Under the pieces are notes generated by a model, which saw only the letters and a list, made by a program, of their open reading frames with translations, ran no database searches and was not told the origin of the DNA. Positions 25,246 to 33,357 of a stretch of DNA of 51,747 nucleotides are shown piece after piece. The translations under genes and the position numbers were made by a program. This DNA comes from Parabacteroides acidifaciens (GTDB lineage Bacteria; Bacteroidota; Bacteroidia; Bacteroidales; Tannerellaceae): positions 1 through 51,747 of the forward strand of contig NZ_QREV01000035.1 of the NCBI RefSeq assembly GCF_003363715.1, in the 5' to 3' direction. Every line of letters starts with the position of its first letter. The first letter of the stretch is position 1.

Positions 25246-26481
25246 TTGAACTTCCCGTTTTATATAGCCCGGCGTTACCTTTTTTCGAAGAAATCCCACA
25301 ATGCCATTAATATCATTTCGATGGTGTCCGTTTGTGGGGTTGTCGTTGCGACGATCGCTTTGGTATGCGCGCTGTCTGTATTGAACGGGTTTGTCAGCCT
25401 GGTTTCCTCCATGCTCAGCAACTTCGATCCGGAATTGAAGATACTGCCTGCGCATGGAAAAGTGTTCGATCCGACCTTGCCGGCTGTCCAGGAAGTGAAG
25501 AAGCTGCCCGGAGTCGCCTTGTTTTGCGAAGTCCTCCAGGATAATGCGCTCGTTCGCTACCGGGACCGCCAGATTGTGACGACGGTCAAAGGTGTGGACG
25601 ATACGTTTGCGAAGCTGACGCGGATCGACAGTATCCTGATCGATAGCCGCGACGGTAAGTTTGTTCTTGCTGATGAAGTAGCGAATTTTGCCAGTCTCGG
25701 TGTCGGAACCGCCACACTCTTAGGTGTCCGTGCCAACTACTCCGACCCGTTAGAAATCTATGTTCCGAAAAGAGATGAGAAGGTGAATCTTGCCAATCCG
25801 GCGTCCTCCTTTAATCTGGATTATGCCTTTATCGGCAGTGTTTATGCCACCAACCAGCAGATGTATGACGAAAACTTCATGTTGCTGCCCCTCCCGCTGG
25901 TCCGTTCCCTGTTCCATTATGAAAAAGAGGTCTCCGCTATCGAGTTGGCCCTGGCTCCCGGTGCGGATGTAAATTCGGTCAAGAGCCAAATAAAATCGCT
26001 CCTGGGCGAAAATTTTTGGGTCAAGGACCGTTACGAGCAGCAGGAAGCCTCTTTCAAGATGATGCAAGGGGAGAAGTGGATGATCTTCCTGATCCTTTGT
26101 TTTATCCTGATCCTTGCCCTGTTTAATGTGATCGGTTCCCTGTCCATGTTGATGATAGAGAAGAAAGAGGATGTCCGGACGTTGCGCAATATGGGTGCCG
26201 ACGATCGTCTGATCCGCCGTATCTTCCTTTTTGAGGGTTGGATGATTTCGGGGCTCGGTGCACTGATCGGCGTTATTATCGGCCTGACACTTTGCTTGTT
26301 GCAACAAGAGTTAGGAATTATCAAGTTAGGCCAGGCCGCCGGCTCTTTCATTATTGATGCCTATCCTGTCCGGGTTGAAGCTGGCGACGTTATCCTTGTC
26401 TTTATCACTGTCCTGACCATCGGCTTCCTTGCCGCCTGGTATCCTGTCCACTATTTAGGAAAGAAATGGCTGGATAAATAA
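25246..26481 (+). CDS. LolC/LolE-like ABC transporter permease (FtsX family)
   Basis: A 411-residue inner-membrane protein. The start at TTG 25246 gives MNFPFYIARRYLFSKKS, the usual beginning of this family in Bacteroidetes, and no in-frame ATG fits. One helix lies at about residues 22-48 (ISMVSVCGVVVATIALV), followed by a large periplasmic domain. Three helices lie at about 280-400, with FtsX-type sequence (IGSLSMLMIEKKEDVRTLRNMGA). Proteins of this type release lipoproteins to the outer-membrane carrier. The ATPase partner is not in the window. Confidence 0.85.
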   Translation: MNFPFYIARRYLFSKKSHNAINIISMVSVCGVVVATIALVCALSVLNGFVSLVSSMLSNFDPELKILPAHGKVFDPTLPAVQEVKKLPGVALFCEVLQDNALVRYRDRQIVTTVKGVDDTFAKLTRIDSILIDSRDGKFVLADEVANFASLGVGTATLLGVRANYSDPLEIYVPKRDEKVNLANPASSFNLDYAFIGSVYATNQQMYDENFMLLPLPLVRSLFHYEKEVSAIELALAPGADVNSVKSQIKSLLGENFWVKDRYEQQEASFKMMQGEKWMIFLILCFILILALFNVIGSLSMLMIEKKEDVRTLRNMGADDRLIRRIFLFEGWMISGLGALIGVIIGLTLCLLQQELGIIKLGQAAGSFIIDAYPVRVEAGDVILVFITVLTIGFLAAWYPVHYLGKKWLDK

Positions 26482-26521
26482 AAGATTGGTCGAATGGATA
26501 AGCTTAAAGAGTAACTGATTA

Positions 26522-27472
26522 TTATAAAGAAGAAATTTCGTCTTTGGTCAGTCCGGTGCTATTGGCGATGGAATCGATATCCATGCCCATGCGTTTCAGG
26601 TTTGCAGCTACTTGACGTATGCCTTTTGCTTTTCCTTCCGCTTTTCCTTCTGCAAGACCTTCTGCTTTTCCTTCTATTCTGCCTTCCAGCTTGGCGGTGT
26701 CGATCGCGTCGTTTTGGATTATAATGTCATCTATATGCCGGTCGTAGACAAGGCGTTCCCCAGGCGACATAGAGTAGTATTTCAACTTTTCGCGGGCTTC
26801 CCGAAGGCCGGGGGTAGTCGTGTCGGGACGGATCGTGCCGTCTTTCAGGTACTTGATCCATTCGTCCAAAGGAGTGAGGGCCGCTTTATCGAACTCGTTT
26901 ACACGGACCAGGATGTATTCGGGGAACACTTCGGCGGGGAGGCGCGAGACGATCACATTGCGTTCACGCGTATTAACACGCAGATGGTCACCGGTATGCA
27001 CGCCAATGAAATGGTTCTGCCCGTGATAGATATAATCGTCACCAACACCGATGTCGAAATAAAGAATGCTGATGGAATAAACTTTTTTGATTTCCTGGTA
27101 GCCCTCGCCAAGGGAGATATGTTCGGTGATGGCTTTGGCAACGCCGTAGAGGATACGTTCCAGATAATGGATTTCGCGTGTGTTCTGGATTTCGACGATG
27201 ATAATCTCGCCTTTGCTGTTGAGCGCCTTGATGTCGACGCGGTTGAACTTGTCGTTCGCACTCTCCTGATTACCTTCGCTTTCGAGGATTTCTTCGATCT
27301 TGATTTCTTCTCTTAACATGACAGTCAGGAAACCTTCGAGCACATCGAAATTGGCCTTCTGGCGCAACAGACGTTTGATGGCCCAATCGAACCGGATATA
27401 CCGGTCTTGCAATTCTTTTTTTTCCTGCTCTTCCATGCTCTTAAGATCTGATTCGTTCTTTTTCATAGTCAA
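26522..27472 (-). CDS. Rpn-family PD-(D/E)XK nuclease
   Basis: A 316-residue protein of the recombination-promoting nuclease/putative transposase family. After the start, RFDWAIKRLLRQKANFDVLE is the family entry. The PD-(D/E)XK core is visible as FNRVDIKALNSKGEIIIVEIQN (Asp, then Glu-x-Gln). Family members cut DNA in vitro and are often present in many copies. The C-terminal part has five EGKA-like units encoded by a 12-bp tandem repeat (26628-26687). It converges with the permease gene. The promoter at 27498-27527 is good. The adjoining structured repeat at 27614-27915 raises the question of a link. Confidence 0.85.
   Translation of the reverse strand: MTMKKNESDLKSMEEQEKKELQDRYIRFDWAIKRLLRQKANFDVLEGFLTVMLREEIKIEEILESEGNQESANDKFNRVDIKALNSKGEIIIVEIQNTREIHYLERILYGVAKAITEHISLGEGYQEIKKVYSISILYFDIGVGDDYIYHGQNHFIGVHTGDHLRVNTRERNVIVSRLPAEVFPEYILVRVNEFDKAALTPLDEWIKYLKDGTIRPDTTTPGLREAREKLKYYSMSPGERLVYDRHIDDIIIQNDAIDTAKLEGRIEGKAEGLAEGKAEGKAKGIRQVAANLKRMGMDIDSIANSTGLTKDEISSL
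26628..26687 (-). repeat. 12-bp tandem repeat in the Rpn-family gene
   Basis: Five 12-bp units follow one another, with two exact and one near copy of GCTTTTCCTTCT, one GCAAGACCTTCT and one ATTCTGCCTTCC. On the coding strand they encode EGRI-EGKA-EGLA-EGKA-EGKA. Units are in frame, so copy-number changes would alter only the length of a charged linker. Confidence 0.85.
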
Positions 27473-27497
27473 TGTTTTTTAGTTATTACTTAATGCA

Positions 27498-27527
27498 CAA
27501 ATGTACACATTATAAATGAATAGGCAA
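27498..27527 (-). promoter_or_regulatory. Promoter of the Rpn-family gene
   Basis: On the minus strand TTG (27525-27527) is followed after 19 nt by TACATTTG (27498-27505), matching TAnnTTTG. It lies 25 bases before the 27472 start codon. Confidence 0.6.
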
Positions 27528-27613
27528 CGGATTGGGAAGAAAGTTTCACTTCTTGCCAGAACTGAACTATCCATCAAAACTTTCAATTTTCAACTCTTAA
27601 CTTTCAACTATCC

Positions 27614-27915
27614 GGGGGGGGCTTATTGTATAAAACGCATTTTTCGGGCTCGAAAGGCATTCGAAACAAAACAAATGTTAATCCACTTTTCGGCCGCCGA
27701 AAAGGGGCTGATCCCTCTTTTCCGGGAGTTTTTTGCCGGAAAGTCAACCTTTATTTCATTTATCCGGTACTTTATCGCCATGAAGACGGTCACCGTACCC
27801 TATGAAGACGGTCGCCATTCCAATGAAGACGGTCGCGAGGGCGATGAAGACGGTCGTCGTGGCGACAAGCTCTCGAAATTTTTCTTGCATATTTGAGACG
27901 CAGTCCGTCTTTGTT
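27614..27915 (+). repeat. Structured non-coding repeat element, copy A
   Basis: It begins with a G run and CTTATTGTATAAAACG, then AAATGTTAATCCACTTTT, a hairpin TTTTCGGC-C-GCCGAAAA and GGGGCT. It then carries four direct units starting ATGAAGACGGTC at 27780, 27802, 27823 and 27844 (period 21-22 bp), and ends near CATATTTGAGACGCAGTCCGT. The start and end blocks are shared with copy B at 51444-51747. It fits no named element I know. Confidence 0.75.
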
Positions 27916-28371
27916 TTGCTACAGGCGATTCTCCGGGAGTTAAGCTTTATCACTTTGCCGGTGTTTCCGGTTTCAGGTAATCAAATTGCACGTTTTTTCA
28001 GACAGCCTGCGCACCTCGCTCCATCTCTTGTCAGTAAAGAGGGATAAAACCATGAAAAGAGTCAATCCAAAATCGATCAAGATTTCGGACGAAATAGAAA
28101 AAACGGCAGGGAAGGGGGTTCTTGTATATTCTTCCGGTTTTATTCGGAGCTATAAACAACTATTTGTAAATTAAAATCTATTATTAATGTACGCGTGTAC
28201 ATAAATACAATGCGTCTTTATAAGAACCAGTGCGAAACCGGGAGATGTTATCGCTTGATATCTTGCCCTTCGCTTTCTTGGTTCGTGTTGGAAAGAGGCG
28301 TTTTCGTACGAAGTAGGCTATCTTGTTGATAAGAAAGAATATAGAAAAGGAAAAAATATTAAGGAAAAGGA

Positions 28372-28401
28372 TTGCCGATTTAAAAGTTATGCGTATTTTT
28401 G
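28372..28401 (+). promoter_or_regulatory. Promoter of the DUF6383 gene, fixed forward orientation
   Basis: TTGC (28372-28375), 18 nt and TATTTTTG (28394-28401) match the invertible promoter at 5118-5147 in spacing and surrounding sequence. The AT-rich upstream block at 28317-28355 is also shared. The expected half-site after the -7 box is degenerate (GGTACGCATT in place of AAACGTACGT), and no matching left repeat is visible, so this copy appears locked ON. Confidence 0.75.
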
Positions 28402-28508
28402 CCAAAAGAATTTGGTACGCATTAGTGATTGATTATAAAGTATTGGAAGCGTACATATTATTGGATTGAACTTATTACACTTTAGTATTAATATTAAATT
28501 ATTTGATT

Positions 28509-31500
28509 ATGAACAAAAAGTTTTCTACTCTTGTAGCTGGTGCTGCGCTCTTACTTGGTGCGGTGTCGGCTAATGCGCAAGTAGGGTTTGATGGCGACAT
28601 TAAGCTGAAGGAAGGACAGAGCGAGAATCTCTACCAAATTCAGATTAAAGGTGGCTACCTTACAATTAATGAAACAGGGAAGTTGGATACTGTAAATACA
28701 GTAACTTCTAAAAATTTAGCAAGAACATTGTGGTGTGTTACTGTTGGCAAGGAAGTACAGGGACAGCAACCTAAGTTTGACTTTTTGAATAAAGGAGCTC
28801 AAGCTTATTTGGATGTAACTATGGACGGACTTGCTGGTGCAGCTTATGCTCCTGAAGTTTCTTATCCTGCTGCCGATACAGCTGCTGTTGGTGGTGAAAT
28901 TGGTGGTTGGGCTTATTCTTCTGTTTATAAGAATGGTATTGAATTAAACAAGCCTCTTTTCTCTTATTTTACTCCGGACTCTGTTGTGGGTCTTGTAATT
29001 GATGGCAGTGTTGTCAAATTGAAAAAAACAAGTGCAGATAAGATTGCTACAGTTTTCACAGACTCTGTATCGTTGGTTAAGGCTGATGCTATCGAGTTGA
29101 ATGCAGAAGAAATTAATACTGTTTTAGGCTCTCAGAAAGCTACTGACGGTGTTGATTTGACTTTTACTCCTGACGTAAAAGGTACAGATCTTAAGAATCC
29201 GTTTAAAGTGGGTAAATTCTTAGCAGTTCAGGCTACTACTGATGGATCTACTGCTGATGGTCATTTTGTAAATGTTTTGAGCAAGGACTCTTCTTATTTG
29301 TATGTAGATACTTCTTATACAAATGTTATTGGTGCTGCAAAATTCCTGGCTTATAAATGGTCTGATTTGAGATATGCTACTATTGGTAAATCTGCTCAGG
29401 ATTCTATTAAAGACAATGCACTTGCATCACAATTTAAGTTCTTGTTTACTTACTATCCTACAAACGACAGTTTGGAAATCCAAGTAAAGGATGTGATGTT
29501 TGAAGATGCAACTGGTGTTTTCGTTGATACTCCGACTGATTCTGTATATGTTTCTTTGCAGGAATTAGTTAAGGATCAGACTCGTATTTTGACAGTTGAC
29601 TCTGTTGCTCAGAATACAAGAATTGGTTTTGGTTATAAGGGTTGTGGTACTATTACAAGCGATAAGACTTCTAAGGATAATGGTTTGTATGTTATCTATA
29701 ACGCTAAAGGTCAGGTATTAGCTTCTCCTATCCACAAAAATGGTTCTGCTTATGAATGGGTAACTCTTGATGAACAAGATCCTGAACATATGCCGGCTTA
29801 TCAGTGGTTGGTACAAAAGACTCAGAATTCTGAAACGTTGAAAGCTACTTCTCCGCTTAAGATTACAAACCGTGAGTTTAAACACAATACAACTGTTCAG
29901 TTACGTTCAAAAGATGATAAGATTACTGCAGATGCATTTAGCTTTACTGGCGTTAGTGTTGCTGCTGGTTCTGTAGTCAGATTCGAACAGATCACAGACT
30001 CTACAATCTTGAAAGATTCTTATCTGGGATATAGAAAGTTCGATAAAGATAGCTTGAAGGTTGCTAAATATAAATTCAACTATTTGCATCCGTATGCTCA
30101 GGATAAGTGGATTAAGAGAGGTGAAGGTAAAGACTCTGTTTTGTATGCTACAGATGGTTATACTGCATTTACTATCTCTGAAGGTACACAGGTTAACTAT
30201 GGTGAAAATCCTGCAAATGTTGATGGTTTGAAGGGTATTGCTAAATTGTACAGAAATCAGTATTTGATTTCTTTGAATGCTGATACTGTAGGTGTTGGTG
30301 CTGAAAATAAGATCGTTTTAGGTCAAGTTGTTTTGGATAGTGTATATTTCAAAGAAAATAACCACTATGATAGCAACCACTATTATGCAATTGTAGAGGC
30401 ATCTGCTAATGCAATCGCTTCAAATAAGTTTGGTGTCGCTGATGATGGTATGACTGCAAACTTGAAATCTCAGCCGCTGGCTGAAACAAGAACTTCTGCA
30501 TTTGCAATCAAAGTTGATGATGTTCCTTTGTATCGTCGTTTCAACAATGTAGCTTTGAATGAAAGTGCAACTGATGGCGCTGATACATTGCGTTTCATGG
30601 AAACAATTCGTAAAGAATACTTGATGGATGAAAACAACCGTGAAGGTGGTTTGATGGATAAGAATGTTAACTATCTGGGTATCTGGACTGCTGATAAGGC
30701 AACAGGTCTTGGATTCCATGTTGATACTGCTTGGGTTACACGTGGTTTAGGTTATATCAAACCGCAGTACTTGATCTCTGTAGATCGTACAGTCGTTCCT
30801 GCTAAGGGTGGTTATATCTGTGAAGAAACAACTGGACATATCACTGCTGATGGTACACCGACAGACAACGCTGAAGAATGCTACCACTCTAAACCGGGTG
30901 TTGCTGGCTTCGTTCATGCTAAGTTCTTAGTAAGCTTTGCTGACTCTGCAGCTGCACATGGATTTGATAAACCTTATACAGATATTAAGAATGGTTACAC
31001 TCGTGTTGGTTTTGTGAAAGCTATTCAGTCTGGTGATAAACTCTTTATCTTGGTTAATGGTTTTGAAAACATGAAACCGGAAGATCTGGATACTGCTACA
31101 GTAGCTAAAGCTTATACGGACGCTAAGATTTATAACACTTATGTTAAATCTTTGAAGAATGATAATCATAAGAACTATACTTGGTCATTCCGTTATGTAA
31201 CTCCTGAAACTGCTGCTAATGTTGTAAAAGAAGGTCCGGAAAATTCATTCTTAATTGAATCTGCTTCTTACGAACCGGTAGCAGCAAACAACAGAGATAT
31301 CGCTCCTGAAAAAGCAGCTTGGATTAAGATGCAGAATGGTTGCATTGTCTTGACAGACAAATCTTCTACATTCTCTAATGCTAAGACTGGTGGTGACGGT
31401 GCATTGGTGTTCAATGTTGAAAACAAAGAAAACGATGATCTGGCAACAGACAACGAAGCAATCGCTACATCTGAAGTAACAGTTATTGCTCAGAACGGTG

Positions 31501-31670
31501 CTGTAAGAATTGCTAACGCTGAAGGCAAGAAAGTTGTTATCACTAACATCTTAGGCCAGACAATTGCTAACACAGTAATCACTTCAAGCGACGCTGTAAT
31601 CGCTGCTCCTGCCGGTGTAGTTGTTGTAGCTGTTGAAGGCGAAGAAGCTGTAAAAGCTATCGTTAAATAA
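28509..31670 (+). CDS. Large secreted DUF6383-type surface protein, constitutive candidate
   Basis: A 1053-residue paralog of the 626-4891 product. The ATG at 28509 (two codons inside a longer TTG-initiated frame) gives MNKKFSTLVAGAALLLGA, a signal peptide ending SANAQ and matching the paralog's start. The body is beta-rich. The C-terminus holds KKVVITNILGQTIANTVI and ends GEEAVKAIVK. It lacks the coiled-coil insertion of the paralog. Codon choice differs sharply from neighbouring genes, favouring GCT, GGT, GTT, TCT and AAC, as expected of a very highly expressed gene; foreign origin is a less likely alternative given the paralog. A locked-ON promoter lies 107 bp upstream and strong hairpins follow. 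Best guess: a major S-layer-type or surface glycoprotein. Confidence 0.85.
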   Translation: MNKKFSTLVAGAALLLGAVSANAQVGFDGDIKLKEGQSENLYQIQIKGGYLTINETGKLDTVNTVTSKNLARTLWCVTVGKEVQGQQPKFDFLNKGAQAYLDVTMDGLAGAAYAPEVSYPAADTAAVGGEIGGWAYSSVYKNGIELNKPLFSYFTPDSVVGLVIDGSVVKLKKTSADKIATVFTDSVSLVKADAIELNAEEINTVLGSQKATDGVDLTFTPDVKGTDLKNPFKVGKFLAVQATTDGSTADGHFVNVLSKDSSYLYVDTSYTNVIGAAKFLAYKWSDLRYATIGKSAQDSIKDNALASQFKFLFTYYPTNDSLEIQVKDVMFEDATGVFVDTPTDSVYVSLQELVKDQTRILTVDSVAQNTRIGFGYKGCGTITSDKTSKDNGLYVIYNAKGQVLASPIHKNGSAYEWVTLDEQDPEHMPAYQWLVQKTQNSETLKATSPLKITNREFKHNTTVQLRSKDDKITADAFSFTGVSVAAGSVVRFEQITDSTILKDSYLGYRKFDKDSLKVAKYKFNYLHPYAQDKWIKRGEGKDSVLYATDGYTAFTISEGTQVNYGENPANVDGLKGIAKLYRNQYLISLNADTVGVGAENKIVLGQVVLDSVYFKENNHYDSNHYYAIVEASANAIASNKFGVADDGMTANLKSQPLAETRTSAFAIKVDDVPLYRRFNNVALNESATDGADTLRFMETIRKEYLMDENNREGGLMDKNVNYLGIWTADKATGLGFHVDTAWVTRGLGYIKPQYLISVDRTVVPAKGGYICEETTGHITADGTPTDNAEECYHSKPGVAGFVHAKFLVSFADSAAAHGFDKPYTDIKNGYTRVGFVKAIQSGDKLFILVNGFENMKPEDLDTATVAKAYTDAKIYNTYVKSLKNDNHKNYTWSFRYVTPETAANVVKEGPENSFLIESASYEPVAANNRDIAPEKAAWIKMQNGCIVLTDKSSTFSNAKTGGDGALVFNVENKENDDLATDNEAIATSEVTVIAQNGAVRIANAEGKKVVITNILGQTIANTVITSSDAVIAAPAGVVVVAVEGEEAVKAIVK

Positions 31671-31708
31671 TAATTGATGCATTTATTAATTAAATAAATC
31701 AATCTGCT

Positions 31709-31780
31709 CCTCCTTTCGTGAGAAAGGAGGGCGGAAAAACAAATAGGCCTTTCCGGTAGAAATATCGGAGAGGCTTTTTG
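31709..31780 (+). terminator. Two hairpins ending the DUF6383 transcript
   Basis: CCTCCTTTC (31709-31717) pairs with GAAAGGAGG (31722-31730) around a GTGA loop. The second stem, GCCTTTCCG (31747-31755) with CGGAGAGGC (31766-31774), has one G-U pair and is followed directly by TTTTTG. The second has the form of an intrinsic terminator; the first may protect the 3' end of the message. Confidence 0.8.
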
Positions 31781-31961
31781 TGCTTATATGTGAACGGGTA
31801 AAAGGGGGTATGAGGTGGACTTTAACCTTCGGAGAGTGCGATATTTGAAAACGATCCCGTATAATCCCCCAAATATGCGATTCTGACGGACTTTAGGCTG
31901 CCAAAATGTAAGCATTTTTCCGACCTGTTGAAAACTTTTTTTTACTTTTCTCTTATATTTC

Positions 31962-31993
31962 TTGGCGGTTAAATTAGGAAATGTGTATTTTTA
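31962..31993 (+). promoter_or_regulatory. Probable promoter of the dcw cluster
   Basis: TTGG (31962-31965) is followed after 20 nt by TATTTTTA (31986-31993), one base off the TAnnTTTG consensus. It lies 84 bases before the rsmH ATG chosen here. Confidence 0.45.
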
Positions 31994-32077
31994 CCATCCG
32001 ATAGGGTGATGTATGTGCAAATCAATCAACTACGGGCCCTTATTTTAAGGAAAAGTTTAACACAGAGTAGCGAAGGA

Positions 32078-32995
32078 ATGGAAGAAAAAGAAGTCTGTTA
32101 TCATGTGCCGGTAATGCTTCGTGAAAGTTTGGAAGGAATGGACATTCAGCCCTCCGGGACGTATGTCGATGTGACCTTCGGAGGGGGAGGACACTCCCGC
32201 GAGATATTGAACCGGCTGGATAACGAAGGAGAACTGTATGGATTTGATCAGGACGCCGATGCTGAAAACAATATTCCGGCCGATCCCCGTTTTGTCTTTA
32301 TCCGTAGTAATTTCCGATATTTATACAACTTTATGCGCTACCACGATGTAGTGGGTGAAGTCGATGGACTGTTGGCGGACTTAGGTGTCTCTTCTCATCA
32401 TTTCGATGACAAGGAACGCGGGTTCTCTTTCCGTTTTGACGGTGCGTTGGATATGCGGATGAATACCCGTGCGGGACAGACTGCGGCGGATATCGTCAAT
32501 ACATATACGGAAGAACAGTTGGCAGACCTGTTCTATCTTTACGGCGAATTGAAGGTGTCGCGTAAGTTAGCCTCCGTGCTGGTACGCAGCCGGGAGACGA
32601 AGAAGATAGAAACGATCGGCGACTTTTTAGAAGTGATAAAGCCCTTTACGGGAAAAGATAAAGAGAAGAAGTTCCTGGCTCAGGTCTTTCAGGCGCTCCG
32701 TATCGAGGTCAACGACGAGATGCGTGCTTTGAAGGAGATGTTGCAACAGACGCTGCAGGTGTTGAAGCCCGGCGGGCGGTTGGTGGTGATCACCTACCAT
32801 TCCCTGGAAGACCGCCTGGTGAAGAACTTTCTGAAGACAGGGAACTTTGAGGGTAAGACGGAACAAGATTTCTTTGGAAATATCAAATCGCCCTTCCGTT
32901 TGGTGAATAACAAGGTGATTGTGCCTTCGGACGAGGAGATCGAACGTAATCCCCGTTCCCGGAGTGCGAAGTTGCGGATCGCTGAAAAATTGTAG
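32078..32995 (+). CDS. rsmH: 16S rRNA (cytosine-1402-N4)-methyltransferase
   Basis: A 305-residue methyltransferase (also mraW). The ATG at 32078 gives MEEKEVCYHVPVMLRESLEG, the normal start; an upstream in-frame ATG at 32006 adds 24 residues without family similarity. Motifs: YVDVTFGGGGHSREIL for S-adenosylmethionine, and DLGVSSHHFDDKERGFSF. It methylates C1402 of 16S rRNA in the decoding centre and is the first dcw gene here. Confidence 0.95.
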   Translation: MEEKEVCYHVPVMLRESLEGMDIQPSGTYVDVTFGGGGHSREILNRLDNEGELYGFDQDADAENNIPADPRFVFIRSNFRYLYNFMRYHDVVGEVDGLLADLGVSSHHFDDKERGFSFRFDGALDMRMNTRAGQTAADIVNTYTEEQLADLFYLYGELKVSRKLASVLVRSRETKKIETIGDFLEVIKPFTGKDKEKKFLAQVFQALRIEVNDEMRALKEMLQQTLQVLKPGGRLVVITYHSLEDRLVKNFLKTGNFEGKTEQDFFGNIKSPFRLVNNKVIVPSDEEIERNPRSRSAKLRIAEKL

Positions 32996-33010
32996 TTAAT
33001 ATATAGGGTT

Positions 33011-33355
33011 ATGGACGCAGGGAAGAAGAAAAAGAAGAAGGAGAGCCGTTTCTCCTTTTTGTACATACTGGGCGGTGGAATCCTGAAGGAGGATTTCATT
33101 GTTAAGCATACGCGTATGATTGTGCTTATCGTCATCCTGGTGTTCTTCTTTATTGGTAACCGGTACACCTGTATGCAGAAACTGCGCGAGATCGACCGTC
33201 TGCAACAGCAATTGCGCGATGTCCGTTTTGAAGCACTGTCCATATCCTCGGAACTGACAGGCAACAGCCGGCAGTCGCAGATCGAACTATTGATTGAAGA
33301 ACAAGGTATAGAACTGGAAACGGCGAAGAATCCGCCGTACGAATTGTATAAGTAA
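33011..33355 (+). CDS. ftsL: FtsL-like cell-division protein
   Basis: A 114-residue bitopic membrane protein. The N-terminus is very basic (GKKKKKKE). One transmembrane helix lies at about residues 37-51 (MIVLIVILVFFFIGN), followed by a periplasmic leucine-zipper-like coiled coil (LREIDRLQQQLRDVRFEAL). This fits the FtsL-like family of Bacteroidetes. It would bridge early and late divisome proteins. It lies between rsmH (15 bp) and ftsI (2 bp). Confidence 0.82.
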   Translation: MDAGKKKKKKESRFSFLYILGGGILKEDFIVKHTRMIVLIVILVFFFIGNRYTCMQKLREIDRLQQQLRDVRFEALSISSELTGNSRQSQIELLIEEQGIELETAKNPPYELYK

Positions 33356-33357
33356 AG

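Larger units (their letters stand above)
27473..28508. other. About 1 kb intergenic region with repeat element and leader
   Basis: It contains the Rpn-gene promoter, a structured repeat element (27614-27915), about 250 bp with no clear signal (27916-28180), and the promoter and leader of the DUF6383 gene (28260-28508). Short reading frames across it have no family resemblance and run through the tandem repeats, so I do not call them genes. A TGTACGCGTGTACA near-palindrome at about 28187-28200 is unexplained. Confidence 0.7.
31671..32077. other. Intergenic region before rsmH, no mraZ
   Basis: It holds the terminator hairpins of the surface-protein gene, about 170 bp with no clear signal, and a probable rsmH promoter. 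In many bacteria mraZ sits directly before rsmH; no reading frame or remnant resembling MraZ is seen here. Confidence 0.7.

Noticed and set aside
27780-27870. CRISPR array
   Set aside because: Units of 21-22 bp run together without unique spacers of the usual size, and no cas gene is present.
27516-27896. 126-residue reading frame over the structured repeat
   Set aside because: It runs through the tandem GACGGTC units and low-complexity sequence, and the equivalent frame is not kept in copy B.
28052-28174. Possible 40-residue peptide starting MKRVNPKSIK
   Set aside because: No promoter, family match or conserved context visible; length is within chance.
28182-28460. A second invertible segment defined by GCGTACAT motifs near 28187 and 28450
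   Set aside because: Only about 8 bp match in inverted orientation, and the right-hand motif is a conserved leader element also seen before the 4891 start codon.
28509-31670. Recent horizontal transfer of the second surface-protein gene, based on its unusual base and codon use
   Set aside because: A paralog with shared promoter and domains is present, and the favoured codons are those of highly expressed genes; expression level is the simpler explanation.
32006-32077. Upstream start of rsmH
   Set aside because: The extra 24 residues have no similarity to the family and the ATG at 32078 gives the standard N-terminus.
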